Of a DNA stretch of 64,000 bases, positions 8,803 through 18,641 are shown one piece after another (position 1 is the first letter of the stretch; every line of letters starts with the position of its first letter). A program made the translations under genes and the position numbers. Below the pieces are notes generated by a model. That model worked only from the letters and a program-made list of their open reading frames with translations. It had not been told where the DNA came from and searched no databases. The DNA is from CBDCUW01 sp963734865 (GTDB lineage: Bacteria > Planctomycetota > Planctomycetia > Pirellulales > Pirellulaceae), in contig CAVTIV010000014.1 of NCBI GenBank assembly GCA_963734865.1, forward strand, positions 310,001 through 374,000, given 5' to 3'.

Positions 8803-9785
8803 GATCCGACAAGCCAATCGAGCATTCCGTTCGCCACTCGTTTTTTATTCAGTTGATCCATCGCTTGTTCAATCCCCAGCGGTCCTCCCTTACGCAGTCG
8901 TCGCAACAATCTGTAACTTGTTCGCGAAATCGGACGACGCTTAGAAAGATGTCGCAGGATAGATGCGTAACCAAACAGAACCCCCTGTAACATCCGAATG
9001 GGTCGTCCAATTCGAAAGCCAAAGGAAACGCCGTTAGCCGTCACCGCCGCCAAGTGGAACGGCAGCCAGGTCCAAGGCACGTTCAGCCAAGTGAACAGGA
9101 TATCGTTGCGGCGACCATACAAGTCCATCCGCCGCGTATCACGTTTGGGTGACTCGAAATGGTGAATCAACTCGGCGTTGCCCAATCGCACCATGTAACC
9201 GGAATCGAGCATTCGCGCGCAATAGTCTCCCTCCTCGCCCTGGTGGAAAAAGAGGTCCCGATAGCCGCCTAACTGCAAGAACAGATCACGGCGAACCGCA
9301 TGCGCGGTGCCAACAAATCGATCCGCGATGAACACACGGTCCGCCGATGGCGATCGCTGACGTTCGACATCATCTTTGTTGATGTCGATGTACGGCATTG
9401 CAATCGCGCCAATCGCCGGATGGTCAAAATCAGCCAATGTTCGCTGCAGGATATCCGTTGACGTAAACACCGCGTCATCATCGATCGAGAAAATCACATC
9501 ACCGGTCGCTAGTCGTGCCGCCCGGTTTCTGGAAACAATCAATCCCACCGACTGATCGTGTCGAACCACTCGCGCCGCCGGGAATTCTGCGATCACCATC
9601 TCCGATGTCCCGTCGCTGGAACCGTCGTCGATAACCAAGATCTCGAATGTTCCGGTTTGATCGACGCAGGATTGAAGTGCGGTTCGTAGTTCGTCACGCC
9701 GATTCTTGGTCGTGATGACGATCGTCGCAGGGACCGAATCTGGAAAATCCGGGTCACTCCCGAAGGGTTGCTCATCGCCGGTCAC
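8799..9785 (-). CDS. Glycosyltransferase family 2
   Basis: GT-A fold enzyme of 328 residues. The start TIVITTKNRRDELRTAL and LVIDDGSSDGT form the nucleotide-binding N-terminus. FSIDDDAVF, around residue 100, supplies the metal-binding DXD, and GEEGDYCARML gives the acidic catalytic-base region near residue 185. The GTG start overlaps the acyltransferase stop (GTGA). A C-terminal hydrophobic stretch may attach it to the membrane face. Specificity is not predictable. Confidence 0.87.
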   Translation of the reverse strand: MTGDEQPFGSDPDFPDSVPATIVITTKNRRDELRTALQSCVDQTGTFEILVIDDGSSDGTSEMVIAEFPAARVVRHDQSVGLIVSRNRAARLATGDVIFSIDDDAVFTSTDILQRTLADFDHPAIGAIAMPYIDINKDDVERQRSPSADRVFIADRFVGTAHAVRRDLFLQLGGYRDLFFHQGEEGDYCARMLDSGYMVRLGNAELIHHFESPKRDTRRMDLYGRRNDILFTWLNVPWTWLPFHLAAVTANGVSFGFRIGRPIRMLQGVLFGYASILRHLSKRRPISRTSYRLLRRLRKGGPLGIEQAMDQLNKKRVANGMLDWLVGS

Positions 9786-10336
9786 GATTTGGCGGTCATT
9801 CGAGAACCGATTGATCTGGCAGGCGAACCGATCGCAATTTCATTCGACGCGATACTTCTGGTGACCACAGCGCCGGCACCGATGATCGCGCCTTGACCAA
9901 TGCGGACACCTTTCAGAATGGTCACGTGAGCGCCAATCCACACGTCGTCTTCGATGACGACCGCTGCTCCTACCAAGGGTTGCGATTTTACTGGCACCCC
10001 TGGTTCCATACCGTGATCATGATCGGTGATATAGCAATACGGTCCGATCATGCAATTCGATCCGATCCGGACGCTTTCGGATGCGTCAATCATCGTGTGG
10101 CGATTGATGTAGCTTTCCCTGCCAATTTGAATTCGGGGCGTCGTGATCCGACCTCCGGTTGCAAGCAGCGTGATACCACGATCAAGCGCAACGCCGCGAC
10201 CGAGGACAATATCAAAATGGTTCCGCGGAATCTCGATCGACTGAACCCAGCATGGCCCCTCAAGCCGCACGCCCTGCCATCGCAAACACGCCGCGCGAAG
10301 TCGCCGTACCAGTCCTCCGGTAACCCGACTCAGCAC
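9782..10336 (-). CDS. Hexapeptide-repeat acyltransferase
   Basis: Left-handed beta-helix acyltransferase, about 184 residues. Repeats run IVLGRGVALDRG, IQIGRESYINRHTMIDA, VRIGSNCMIGPYCYI, then the active-site-like TDHDHGM loop, followed by VVIEDDVWIGAHVTIL and VRIGQGAIIGAGAVV. This is the WbbJ/NodL-type arrangement, with the His of DHDH as the expected catalytic base. The frame extends to 10432, but GTG at 10336 overlaps the upstream stop in the way other genes of this operon do, so I choose it. It probably O-acetylates a sugar of the EPS. Confidence 0.84.
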   Translation of the reverse strand: MLSRVTGGLVRRLRAACLRWQGVRLEGPCWVQSIEIPRNHFDIVLGRGVALDRGITLLATGGRITTPRIQIGRESYINRHTMIDASESVRIGSNCMIGPYCYITDHDHGMEPGVPVKSQPLVGAAVVIEDDVWIGAHVTILKGVRIGQGAIIGAGAVVTRSIASNEIAIGSPARSIGSRMTAKS

Positions 10337-11298
10337 GGGCCCTGCCTCGCAGCGCGAAACTGGCTGAACCAGCGTTTGAACCATCCCGTCAGGGCCAACA
10401 ATGGCAAGCCAAACAGGAAACGCAACCGACAATTCCGAACCGCTTCCATGAAAACGGCGGCGTACAAATGCAACGCAACTGTGGCATCACCGCCGCGAGC
10501 ACGATCGACGGCGAATGGCCGAACATGTCGAGAAATGATGTTCGCACGCTGTGTTGCACGTTCCGACCCCCCAGGAAATCGACCGCACCGTTCACCTTCA
10601 AGCAACAGTTCCAGCCCAACTCTCGACTTTTCCGCGTCCAGTGTGACATTCCCCTGGTGCACTCGATAACCAAGCATCGGTGGATTGGCGATGTGCACGA
10701 ATCCTTTCGCAGTACCCAATCGCATGGCAAGCTCTGCATCCTCGCCATTGATTCGACCTTCAGCGAATCCTCCGACACTCAGCAGAACGTCGCGTCGAAT
10801 CACGAACGATGACACCCCATGCCACAGCCACTGGTCTGTTGTGGCGAAGTAATCAGTGAATACACGGTATCGCGGGTGACCATCGCAAGCTCGTCGAAGG
10901 TCCGACTGGTCGCGAAAGAGAAACGGATTGCCCGTCAGAAAGGCAGGAAAATCAAACTTCTCGATAGCGAATGCATAGTGTTGCAACGTCCAGGGAAACC
11001 ACAAATCGTCGCTATCGAGAAACGCAATGTATGTTCCGCTGGCATTCTGTACTCCAAGATTTCTGGCACTGCCAGGACCCAAGTTATCCTGTCGAATCAC
11101 CTTCACAAACGATCGCGTTTCCGCGACCGCCACCGAACCGTCCGTAGAGCCGTCGTCAACCACAAGAGTTTCGAAAGCATTCAGCGTCTGAGCGGCAATG
11201 CTGGACAGAGCACTGTCGACGATGTCGGCCCGGTTGTAGACCGGCATGACAACCGAAAACAACCGTTCGCAAGAGCCCTTGAAGTCAACGGACTTCAC
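10330..11298 (-). CDS. Glycosyltransferase family 2
   Basis: Inverting GT2 enzyme of about 322 residues. SVVMPVYNRADIVDSALSSI and LVVDDGSTDGS mark the donor site. YIAFLDSDDLW is the DXD loop and GRINGEDAELAMRL the catalytic-base region. A C-terminal hydrophobic segment (FLFGLPLLALTGWF) may anchor it to the membrane. GTG at 11298 overlaps the fucosyltransferase stop as GTGA, so the longer start at 11388 is unlikely. Sugar specificity is unknown. Confidence 0.86.
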   Translation of the reverse strand: MKSVDFKGSCERLFSVVMPVYNRADIVDSALSSIAAQTLNAFETLVVDDGSTDGSVAVAETRSFVKVIRQDNLGPGSARNLGVQNASGTYIAFLDSDDLWFPWTLQHYAFAIEKFDFPAFLTGNPFLFRDQSDLRRACDGHPRYRVFTDYFATTDQWLWHGVSSFVIRRDVLLSVGGFAEGRINGEDAELAMRLGTAKGFVHIANPPMLGYRVHQGNVTLDAEKSRVGLELLLEGERCGRFPGGSERATQRANIISRHVRPFAVDRARGGDATVALHLYAAVFMEAVRNCRLRFLFGLPLLALTGWFKRWFSQFRAARQGPC

Positions 11299-12215
11299 AA
11301 TGAATTCCCCACAGTCGCTGCAACCGGCAATCGCTGCCAGCCATCGAGATAGAATCCACTGGCATCCATTGACTCGTCGGGAAACCATGTGTCAGGCAAG
11401 AAAACCTGTTTCTCCGGATGTCGAGACAACCATGCCGCCCACCACGAGAACGTGCTGTTGGGTATCAAGAATGATTGACACATCGACATCAATTCCAGAT
11501 GTGCAGCGTCCTTCATTCCCGCCAATTCATTCGGGACAAAATCGACATTGGGCACGAATGTCAGATTCTCGCGGCACCAAGGAATGTCATCCGAGAAGAC
11601 AAAGAACCTTGCGCTGGAGTTCTCCGCGAGGATGCGATCCACGCCCGTTCGGTAATAGTCCAATCCAGCGATATTCAAGGAACCCGCAGAAGTCGGATTC
11701 GATAGGTAATCTGTCCTCCGCACGTGTAGACATACTGAATGGCAATCGACAATCTTGTCGCGCAATATTCCGGCTGGATAATCCAGCGGAACGGCAAATC
11801 GAAAATCTCGACGCAACGTCTCTTCGATCCCCTCCAAATAGCGGCCCGACTGCCAGAGCCCGCTGAGGTATGTACGCCCTTGGATGCTCAGGACCGATTC
11901 GTCATAGCCAAATCTGATTTCGTGAGTTTGCCTGCTCTCGGAGGAAATGCGAAACAGTCTGGCAACCGCCCGCAAAGGGCGTGGCATTCCCCAGGCGCTA
12001 TAGACGATCGTGTCTTTCAAACTCGCTTGCGGTGCGGAAATTTGAAAAATGTCAAGAGCGTATTGCCGCTGCACCGCGTGCCGACCCGGCGTGCGGTCAT
12101 TCAACAACCGACAATCAAGGAGCAGCGGAACGGAATTCTGCAACGACAAACGGCGGCCCAATGCATATTGGAACATCTGATTGCCAAGTCCGCCCAACAA
12201 CTGAACAATGATCAC
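11295..12215 (-). CDS. Alpha-1,2-fucosyltransferase (GT11)
   Basis: Family 11 glycosyltransferase of about 306 residues, the usual size. QLLGGLGNQMFQYALGRRLS at the N-terminus and HVRRTDYL (the HxRRxD GDP-binding motif) in the middle are diagnostic. FVFSDDIPWCRENL and a C-terminal SFLIPNSTFSWWAAWLS complete the family pattern. It transfers L-fucose from GDP-fucose, usually in alpha-1,2 linkage. The donor pathway fits gmd at 31 kb. GTG at 12215 lies 4 bases after the FkbM stop; the frame's extension to 12362 is probably not used. Confidence 0.9.
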   Translation of the reverse strand: MIIVQLLGGLGNQMFQYALGRRLSLQNSVPLLLDCRLLNDRTPGRHAVQRQYALDIFQISAPQASLKDTIVYSAWGMPRPLRAVARLFRISSESRQTHEIRFGYDESVLSIQGRTYLSGLWQSGRYLEGIEETLRRDFRFAVPLDYPAGILRDKIVDCHSVCLHVRRTDYLSNPTSAGSLNIAGLDYYRTGVDRILAENSSARFFVFSDDIPWCRENLTFVPNVDFVPNELAGMKDAAHLELMSMCQSFLIPNSTFSWWAAWLSRHPEKQVFLPDTWFPDESMDASGFYLDGWQRLPVAATVGNSL

Positions 12216-12219
12216 CAGT

Positions 12220-13113
12220 TCAGTCCGATAAACGTATGGGGCATGTTTCAATGCTTTGTTTCGGCAACATAACGACGTTCGAGTAACCAATTTCGCGATC
12301 GTGTCGGACGATGCGACGAAAGCACTTCGTCGCAATACTGTAGATAACAAGTTCGTAGTCACGTGAATCAGCGAATTGCATCAATTCGTCGAACGAGTGG
12401 CCGAACCCCGACCAGGTTGGTAATCCGTATTCGACAATCAGCGTTGGCCGGAAGCGATCGATCGTGGATACTGCACCACGCAACACATCCATTTCAGCAC
12501 CTTCGACGTCAATCTTGATCGCGTCCACTCGGCTGACACTGCATTCCTTCAGGAGTTCATCCAGTCGACGGGTTTCGACTCGGATTGTGGGCGTGTCTGC
12601 GGAAACGTAGCCATTTGGCTGAAGCGTTCCGTAAACGTCTCCATCCTCCGGGACATAGAAATCTGCGTAGCCATTCTCTGTGGAGACCGCAACGTTAAAG
12701 TGCTCGCGCAAACCGTTTTGCAGCAGATTGCGGCATAGCAGTTGATAGGTCGTCGGGTTGGCTTCAATCGAAATGACGCGACCCGTTGGCCCTATCGAGC
12801 CACCAGCGATCACCGAAAACAGCCCGACATTGGCTCCGCAATCGACAAATACGCCGCCCTGCGGAAGCATCTTTGGAAGGAGTTCCTGCAGGTCTGGCTC
12901 GTACGCTTCGATTGCCGGCCAGAAGCAATGTGTGAACGAATGCTGTTGTTCGAGAACCAGCGACCAACCTGATTGATGTCGCCAAACGATTGGCTTTCCA
13001 GGATGCAGTCGCCAATGCAGATTCCCCTGCAATTGACGAGCCACAAGCCGCGCGCTCTTCGAAGCCTGGGAAGGATCGAAGAGGCATTTTCTAGCAAACC
13101 GAAAGATGTTCAT
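12220..13113 (-). CDS. FkbM family methyltransferase
   Basis: SAM-dependent methyltransferase of 297 residues. Motif I is VFVDCGANVGLFSVIAGGS (about residues 88-106), motif II is VISIEANPTTY, and the FkbM signature is VDAIKIDVEGAEMDVLRGA (near 195-213). FkbM-type enzymes O-methylate hydroxyl groups of sugars and polyketides, so a methylated sugar in the EPS is likely. Its start overlaps the upstream stop by ATGA and its stop sits 4 bases before the fucosyltransferase start. Confidence 0.88.
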   Translation of the reverse strand: MNIFRFARKCLFDPSQASKSARLVARQLQGNLHWRLHPGKPIVWRHQSGWSLVLEQQHSFTHCFWPAIEAYEPDLQELLPKMLPQGGVFVDCGANVGLFSVIAGGSIGPTGRVISIEANPTTYQLLCRNLLQNGLREHFNVAVSTENGYADFYVPEDGDVYGTLQPNGYVSADTPTIRVETRRLDELLKECSVSRVDAIKIDVEGAEMDVLRGAVSTIDRFRPTLIVEYGLPTWSGFGHSFDELMQFADSRDYELVIYSIATKCFRRIVRHDREIGYSNVVMLPKQSIETCPIRLSD

Positions 13114-14111
13114 TCAGCGGATCTTAATGGCTGGGCCGCGGTTCGAAAGTTGCGAACGATTGCAGCGACTCGCTCGGCGCATTCAAATCCAAACAGCGAA
13201 TAGAGTGAGTCGTAAACCGGATTGACGCCGGGTGAAAAGCTTTCCTGCGATCGTTTGATTTTCTGCAAGATTGCCTGATGTCCGCCGCGGTGACCCAGCC
13301 ACAACCATCGCGCCGTGCGGAATTTCGTTCGATTGACCTCGTCAAGCCGTGGTTGCGTTAATTCGCCAGCGGAATCGAGGTGGTTCACCATCCGGTCGAG
13401 AACGGCGATTTGAGTTTCCTTGACCAGCATTTCGTTCCATCGTGAAACGGAATCGGTCGACCAATATCGGTACACCGCGCCCGGTTCATCATGGAATCGG
13501 CAGACAGCGCCGCTTTGCAGCAGACGCAAGTAGAGTTCATGTTCCTGACAACACGGCATCTCGACATTCCATCCACCGGCCTGCGCCAGGAAATCCCGTC
13601 GCCACAAAGGGCCGCCCGTTTGCGGAAGTTGCCATTTTGCAAGCAGCACCCACGGATCTCTCGGCTCTGGTATTGGGGTGATCACTCGCGGCAGTGGTCC
13701 GTCACTGCTTTTCCATTCCTCGAACCAGGTTGGACTGCAAAGGATGTCCGTATCGGGAAACTCCGACAAATAGTTGATCTGTCCCTGAATCTTGTCGGGC
13801 AGCAAATAGTCATCCGCGTCGAGGTACTGTAGCCACTGGCCCGTCGCCAGTTCGAGCAGACGATTGCGGGCGGCATTGCCGCCACGGTTGGGACCGGTTT
13901 CCCAGCGGATTTTGTCACCAAACGATTGAATCACTTCCAAGCTGCCATCGCTCGATCCATCGTCAACAACGATCACTTGCTTGGCGGTATATGTCTGATC
14001 GAGGGCAGATTGAATGGATTGTCCAATCCAACGCTCGGCATTGAAACAGGGAATCAGGATGCTGACCGAGGGCCTGCTCACTGTTTGACGAGTTGTTCCT
14101 TGCTCCGCCAT
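13110..14111 (-). CDS. Glycosyltransferase family 2
   Basis: GT2 enzyme of about 333 residues. SVSILIPCFNAERWIGQSI and VIVVDDGSSDGSLEV mark the donor site, QYLDADDYLLPDK the DXD, and PCCQEHELYLRLL the catalytic region. It is clearly paralogous to the GT2 at 16918-17880; both carry a GPNRG-N/C-AARNR-x-x-EL block followed by LDADD. ATG at 14111 follows the upstream TAA by one base. It precedes an FkbM methyltransferase, an arrangement repeated in mirror order at 17.9 kb. Confidence 0.87.
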   Translation of the reverse strand: MAEQGTTRQTVSRPSVSILIPCFNAERWIGQSIQSALDQTYTAKQVIVVDDGSSDGSLEVIQSFGDKIRWETGPNRGGNAARNRLLELATGQWLQYLDADDYLLPDKIQGQINYLSEFPDTDILCSPTWFEEWKSSDGPLPRVITPIPEPRDPWVLLAKWQLPQTGGPLWRRDFLAQAGGWNVEMPCCQEHELYLRLLQSGAVCRFHDEPGAVYRYWSTDSVSRWNEMLVKETQIAVLDRMVNHLDSAGELTQPRLDEVNRTKFRTARWLWLGHRGGHQAILQKIKRSQESFSPGVNPVYDSLYSLFGFECAERVAAIVRNFRTAAQPLRSAE

Positions 14112-14112
14112 G

Positions 14113-14877
14113 TTACGATTCGTCCGGTCCGCCATTTCGAATCGCTACCAACAGGACGTGGCTGCAGGTCAGCAGCGGGTGAAACCAGCTATGCGAAGTT
14201 GTCTCGAGCGTGGGGACAACGTGAATCCTGTCGGCCCACTCGGCGAGTTGGCTGAAAGAGTCGTAGACGCTGTACGAGTAGGCCAAACCGTCTTCGTCGG
14301 AAATCGTGTAACCTTTGCCGCGCGTTCGGATCAGGTCGATCGGCTTCCACATCCCCAAGTGGTATGCCGCCAGCTTAATCAGCCGCGCGGCAAATCGTCC
14401 CTGACCAAATCGGTTGCAATCGGATATGAAAATGGCGTGTTTGCTGACACGGATCATTTCGGCAACCACCTCCGCCGGTTTCGGCACGTGGTGCAATACT
14501 CCCAATTCGACGCTGGCATCAAAATGGTTGTCGTCGAACGCAAGGCATTCGCCGTTGCCCTCGAGCATTCGCTCGGCGGGCAGGCCATGAGTGCGGCATC
14601 CTTGCTGAAGAAGTTCCGTAACCGGTTCGACGCCAACGGCATCGAAGCCGCGATCGAGCAAGAACTTGACGCCACGTCCTGTCCCGCAGCCAACATCCAG
14701 AATCGAATGCAGTGACCGCTGTCCCATCACCGCTTGAATATGCTCGAGCGCCTCATTGTGCTCACGGTCCATCAGATGCATCTGGTCATAGCGGGCCGCC
14801 GTTTCGGCGTAATACTGCCGCTGAGTCGAAACCGCGGTTACGGACTTCTCGCTATTCGTTGGCGATTCTTCAATCAT
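14113..14877 (-). CDS. Class I SAM-dependent methyltransferase
   Basis: Methyltransferase of about 254 residues. SILDVGCGTGRGVKFLLDRG (about residues 57-76) is motif I and VGVEPVTELL is motif II. LGVLHHVPKPAEVVAEMIRV is the Methyltransf_11-type loop. The substrate is not predictable; in this setting it is probably a sugar or lipid-linked glycan. ATG at 14877 (MIEESPTNS) is preferred over GTG at 14889. It lies between two GT genes in the EPS operon. Confidence 0.83.
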   Translation of the reverse strand: MIEESPTNSEKSVTAVSTQRQYYAETAARYDQMHLMDREHNEALEHIQAVMGQRSLHSILDVGCGTGRGVKFLLDRGFDAVGVEPVTELLQQGCRTHGLPAERMLEGNGECLAFDDNHFDASVELGVLHHVPKPAEVVAEMIRVSKHAIFISDCNRFGQGRFAARLIKLAAYHLGMWKPIDLIRTRGKGYTISDEDGLAYSYSVYDSFSQLAEWADRIHVVPTLETTSHSWFHPLLTCSHVLLVAIRNGGPDES

Positions 14878-14913
14878 GCTGTTGCCCACTCGGTGACACC
14901 TATCCGGTCGTCT

Positions 14914-15970
14914 TTAGCGTTGTTCAATGGATGGTCGTTGGACGACTGACAAACACTCGCCGATGATATGGTCCCAGTCAAAACCAGCCGCGACTTCAGC
15001 GTTCTTTGTTCCGATGGTGCGGTAGTCGCGACGATACAGGGCATCGATGGCACGAGCGAGATCCTGTGCGTTGCCCGCTTCGTAAAGTAGGTTCTCTGTG
15101 CCGATAAAGAACTCTGGAGTCGCGCCGAAGTCTGGCGCGATGACTGGTAATCCAAAAGTCATTCCCATCGCGGGGGCCCCGGAAGTCAGGTTTTCCGTTC
15201 GCGCCACTAAGACGGCGTCGGCGCTGTCGAACCAACGATAAAGTTCCTCGTCGGCAACGTATCCGTCGATCAGCGCGGTGCGCTGTCGTTTCAGCCAAGA
15301 ATTCCAACGCCAATTGCGCCATCGACGCGTCAGACCCGAGATCTGCTCGCGATCGAAATAATGACGACGAATCATCAAACGCTTGCCTGGGACACGGACC
15401 CGCTCATACGCCCGTTGAACCAACTGAATCTCATCGTAAAACCGCAGCGATCCGAAAACGAAAAGTACAAAGTCCTCGGGCTCGATTCCCAACTCGGATC
15501 GACAACTTCCACGACGCAGTTGCTTGGCAGCCACATGCTCGTAGTTAAATGGTCCGACAACGGTGTGGCGACCGTGATCCGCTGACCGATAGCGTTCGAC
15601 AATCAAACGGTGACTGACGTCTGTAAAGTGCAACACACGCGTCACATGTTGGCAAACGATGTCGTACAGTCGATGAAATGACTCGCTTTCGCTGTACCCA
15701 TGCGGAAACAGGTTGTTGACGACAAACACACACGCGGCTTTTTCGACCCAGCGGCTTAGCGACTGCTCAATTTGTTCCAGAAGGTCGCTCCGAAGGGGGT
15801 TGCCAATCGGAAAGCTCTTCCGGCCACAACAGTACAACCAAATCAAAATCACTCGTGTGCGTAAAGAAATTGTAGCAACCGGTGACCACATCGCACCCGG
15901 CACGAACCAGTGGATCAATCCAGTTAGGAACGAAATCGCGGTTATCAGAAACGATCAACACTCGCGTCAT
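14914..15970 (-). CDS. GT-B glycosyltransferase (frameshifted)
   Basis: Glycosyltransferase of about 351 residues split by one base. The first part, from the ATG at 15970, reads MTRVLIVSDNRDFVPNWIDP and ends LWPEELSDWQP. The rest, in the next frame, continues LRSDLLEQIEQSLSRWVEKA. Removing one base from the five-G run at 15795-15799 joins them, and the length is 3n+1. The C-terminal half has VLFVFGSLRFYDEIQLVQRA and ENLTSGAPAMGMTFGLPVIAP, a GT4-like donor site. The ATG overlaps the upstream stop as ATGA. Specificity unknown. Confidence 0.75.
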
Positions 15971-16921
15971 GATGTGCTTTGCAACATCCGTTCAGTGATA
16001 TCCGATTTTCTTTCCGTTGATTGCTCGACCAACCGCTTCAAGAAACCGTCCTGGACCATCCGTCGGATACCCTCGCCATACATCAAGTGTCGAATGACAC
16101 CGACATAGTGTCGGGACGCGCGTTCGTCGACGGAGCCATCCAGAAACACATCGTATTGCTTCGGTAACAGCTCAACGCCGTAACGGGAACTGCACAACGC
16201 ATACAAGGTCTGTTCGATCCGCCAAAAATGGCCGACGATTTCGGGCAGGCCCAAAAACTCTTCCAGCCAATCCAGTCGCAAAGAGTCTCGGTGGATCAGG
16301 CCGAGCCCCGAATTAAAACGCTCAATCAGATCGACGCCGCAGGAACGTGCCAACTGTGTGGTTACGGTATAGGCGGTCATCGCGTCACCATTGACACTGT
16401 TGAGTCGGTACTCGGGATCTTCCAGCCGTCGCAGCAATTCGACTGGCTCCTTGAAGAACAACACATCACTATCCAGAAGCAGCATACGATCGGACTTCAG
16501 GTAGTGACGAAAGTCGAACACCTTGAGTGCCAATTGATTTGTTGCACGCAATTCGCGGCATCGCGGATAGGTCGACAGTGCTGAGAGTACCTTTCGATCG
16601 GATTCCCGGCGATCGATTAATCGGGCCGAGGGAAAATGCGCGAAGGATGCTGCACGACATCGGCAACAGGGAACCGTCCTGATGAATGCATAAAGCGTAC
16701 TTCCGCCCGGAACAGTCATAAAACGACTTCAATGCCCAGATCAGGTTCAACCAGTCGGCTTCGCTGGTCAGAACATGGATTTCGCAGTGATCAAGATCAT
16801 CGGCGACCACAGGCGGGGTCGTTAGAATTCGTCTTCGAACGACATCGCGATACCAAGCCACGCGTAACCCATGTCCCAACCGCTGCTTGTACAGATAACG
16901 AAGTCGTCCCGGTGTAATCAC
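15967..16921 (-). CDS. GT-A fold glycosyltransferase (frameshifted)
   Basis: Predicted nucleotide-sugar transferase of about 317 residues, broken near 16640-16650. The first frame (from GTG 16921) gives HCEIHVLTSEADWLNLIWAL and ends near CSILR. The second continues HFPSARLIDRRESDRKVLSA. The DXD motif is in RMLLLDSDVLFFKEP and the later HFWRIEQTLYALCSS resembles GT8/GT24-like enzymes. One extra base explains the break (length 3n+1). GTG overlaps the upstream stop as GTGA. I cannot assign a precise family or substrate. Confidence 0.7.
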
Positions 16922-17880
16922 GCCCGAATCCTTCTGGGATCCACGCGGCGCATCCAATCAACAACGGATTCGGCGAGTTCGATCCCCAACAGCCGGGTCA
17001 GCCAGCGGCGAGTCGCGCGATCGGTGCTAACAATCGCGGGCCATACTTCGGCGGCCCGCTTCAGTCCAAGTCTCGACAACTCGCGGTCGCCACCGGCAAA
17101 GCACGATCGCGAGCCTTTCAGTAATCGCTCAGCCACCCAACGGCATCGATCGTCGGTCCACGCCGAGTGGCAATCCAAGAATTCGCACAGTTGCAGTAAA
17201 GTACGGACCACCTCGGACGAATCAATCTTGCGATGCGTGATACGCGGTTGGTCGTGCATTCGGACCCAAACCAGGATCTCGTCGAACATTACAATGCGAG
17301 GGTTCAAGGCGGCCAACTTCAAATGGAAGTCGAACTCTTGCCCACGCCGTAGCCCTTCCAAGAATCCCCCGCAGCGTGTGACATACGATCGCCGGTGTAA
17401 CGGCGCCGCTGTCTGGATTCCGTACTGGACGAAATACAGGAAAGGATCTCCTGTCGGATCCGGATGCGGTCGTTTCTCCGGTCTCTCACCACGTTCGTCG
17501 CCGAATAATCCTATCTTGCATAACGCCATGTCAGCTTCGTGAGCGATCAGCGCTGGCAATTGCCGTCGAAGCTTGCCGGGGTCCAATTTGTCATCGGCAT
17601 CCAAAAACTGGATGAACTCACCCCGGCTGAGTTCAAACGCACGATTTCGGGCCGCGCAGGCGCCACGGTTGGGTCCAGCCTCGAAACGGATCCGATCCCC
17701 GAAAGACTCCAGTACACGAACGCTATCATCCTCGGATCCATCATCCACAACGATGATCTCGACATTCGTGTGAGTCTGCCGGAGCGCACTTTCGATCGCA
17801 TCGGCAACGAATGACGCCCCATTATAACAGGGAATACAAACACTCACGAGCGGTTCGGCGATCAAGCTGTTTTCAATCAT
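16918..17880 (-). CDS. Glycosyltransferase family 2
   Basis: GT2 enzyme of 320 residues. VSVCIPCYNGASFVADAI and IIVVDDGSEDDSVRVL mark the donor site, IQFLDADDKLDPGKL the DXD loop and RRGQEFDFHLKLAAL the catalytic region. It is a close paralogue of the GT2 at 13110-14111. The ATG start overlaps the FkbM stop (ATGA), and its own stop overlaps the start of the next gene (GTGA), so three consecutive genes are coupled. Sugar unknown. Confidence 0.87.
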   Translation of the reverse strand: MIENSLIAEPLVSVCIPCYNGASFVADAIESALRQTHTNVEIIVVDDGSEDDSVRVLESFGDRIRFEAGPNRGACAARNRAFELSRGEFIQFLDADDKLDPGKLRRQLPALIAHEADMALCKIGLFGDERGERPEKRPHPDPTGDPFLYFVQYGIQTAAPLHRRSYVTRCGGFLEGLRRGQEFDFHLKLAALNPRIVMFDEILVWVRMHDQPRITHRKIDSSEVVRTLLQLCEFLDCHSAWTDDRCRWVAERLLKGSRSCFAGGDRELSRLGLKRAAEVWPAIVSTDRATRRWLTRLLGIELAESVVDWMRRVDPRRIRA

Positions 17881-18584
17881 TTGCGCTGAAACAGGTAGTC
17901 GTGCCGCGTCAGCTTCCGTTCATCGGCGTAGCGGTTCCCCAGGATGCTCTTGACCTCGGCCAGGCGTTGCGTGGTCTGGCACTCAACCAACAAGAAGCCA
18001 GGTGCCGAAGTTGAAAAATCAAGTCCACGCAATACCTGGCATTCGAATCCTTCGACGTCGAGCGAGAAGAAAGTGACGTCGATCCCGGTTTCTTCAATCA
18101 GCGACTGCACCGTCCGCGCCGGGACATCAATTCGCTCGCCCGAAAGTCCAGCATCCGAAAGCATCCCTCGACGCCGTGCGAGTTCGTCGTCCTCGTACGC
18201 CCCTTCGGTCCAGGTCAAGTCTGCGCCATAAACGATCTGCACCGTGTCGTCCGGAAAATCGAATGGTACCAATGCGCAGTTAAACACGCGGGCTCGTCGT
18301 CGAAAGCGTTGGCACTCACGGAACTGTGGCGGATTTGGCTCGGCAAGAATCCCATCCCACCCCTTCACTCGATCGAGAAAGTAGGTGTTACTAAAATAGT
18401 ATCCGTCCAAAGCTCCCGCTTCGATGTACGCGCCTTTTGGCGGCAACAGCCTCTCGAGTTGCTCGTCGATGCGATCCCGACCAGGCATGCAACGCGAGCG
18501 AAAGCCCGTGAGCTCGGCCGTGGACTTGTCCAGTCGCGACAGAAGTGTGCGATACTTGTTCCGAATCGTTTTTCGGATTCTCAC
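17877..18584 (-). CDS. FkbM family methyltransferase
   Basis: SAM-dependent methyltransferase of 235 residues. The SAM-binding segment is GAYIEAGALDGYYFSNTYFL, with WDGILAEPNPPQF as motif II. VTFFSLDVEGFECQVLRGLDF, near residues 170-190, is the FkbM signature. It differs from the 12220-13113 FkbM in its AGALDG form of motif I, so the two probably methylate different positions. It begins 57 bases after the SGNH gene stop, one of the wider gaps of the operon. Confidence 0.85.
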   Translation of the reverse strand: MRIRKTIRNKYRTLLSRLDKSTAELTGFRSRCMPGRDRIDEQLERLLPPKGAYIEAGALDGYYFSNTYFLDRVKGWDGILAEPNPPQFRECQRFRRRARVFNCALVPFDFPDDTVQIVYGADLTWTEGAYEDDELARRRGMLSDAGLSGERIDVPARTVQSLIEETGIDVTFFSLDVEGFECQVLRGLDFSTSAPGFLLVECQTTQRLAEVKSILGNRYADERKLTRHDYLFQRK

Positions 18585-18641
18585 GTTAGGCTCGTCCCGC
18601 GATCATCATGGCGAATGGGCAACTGGATGTTTTTTCTTCGC

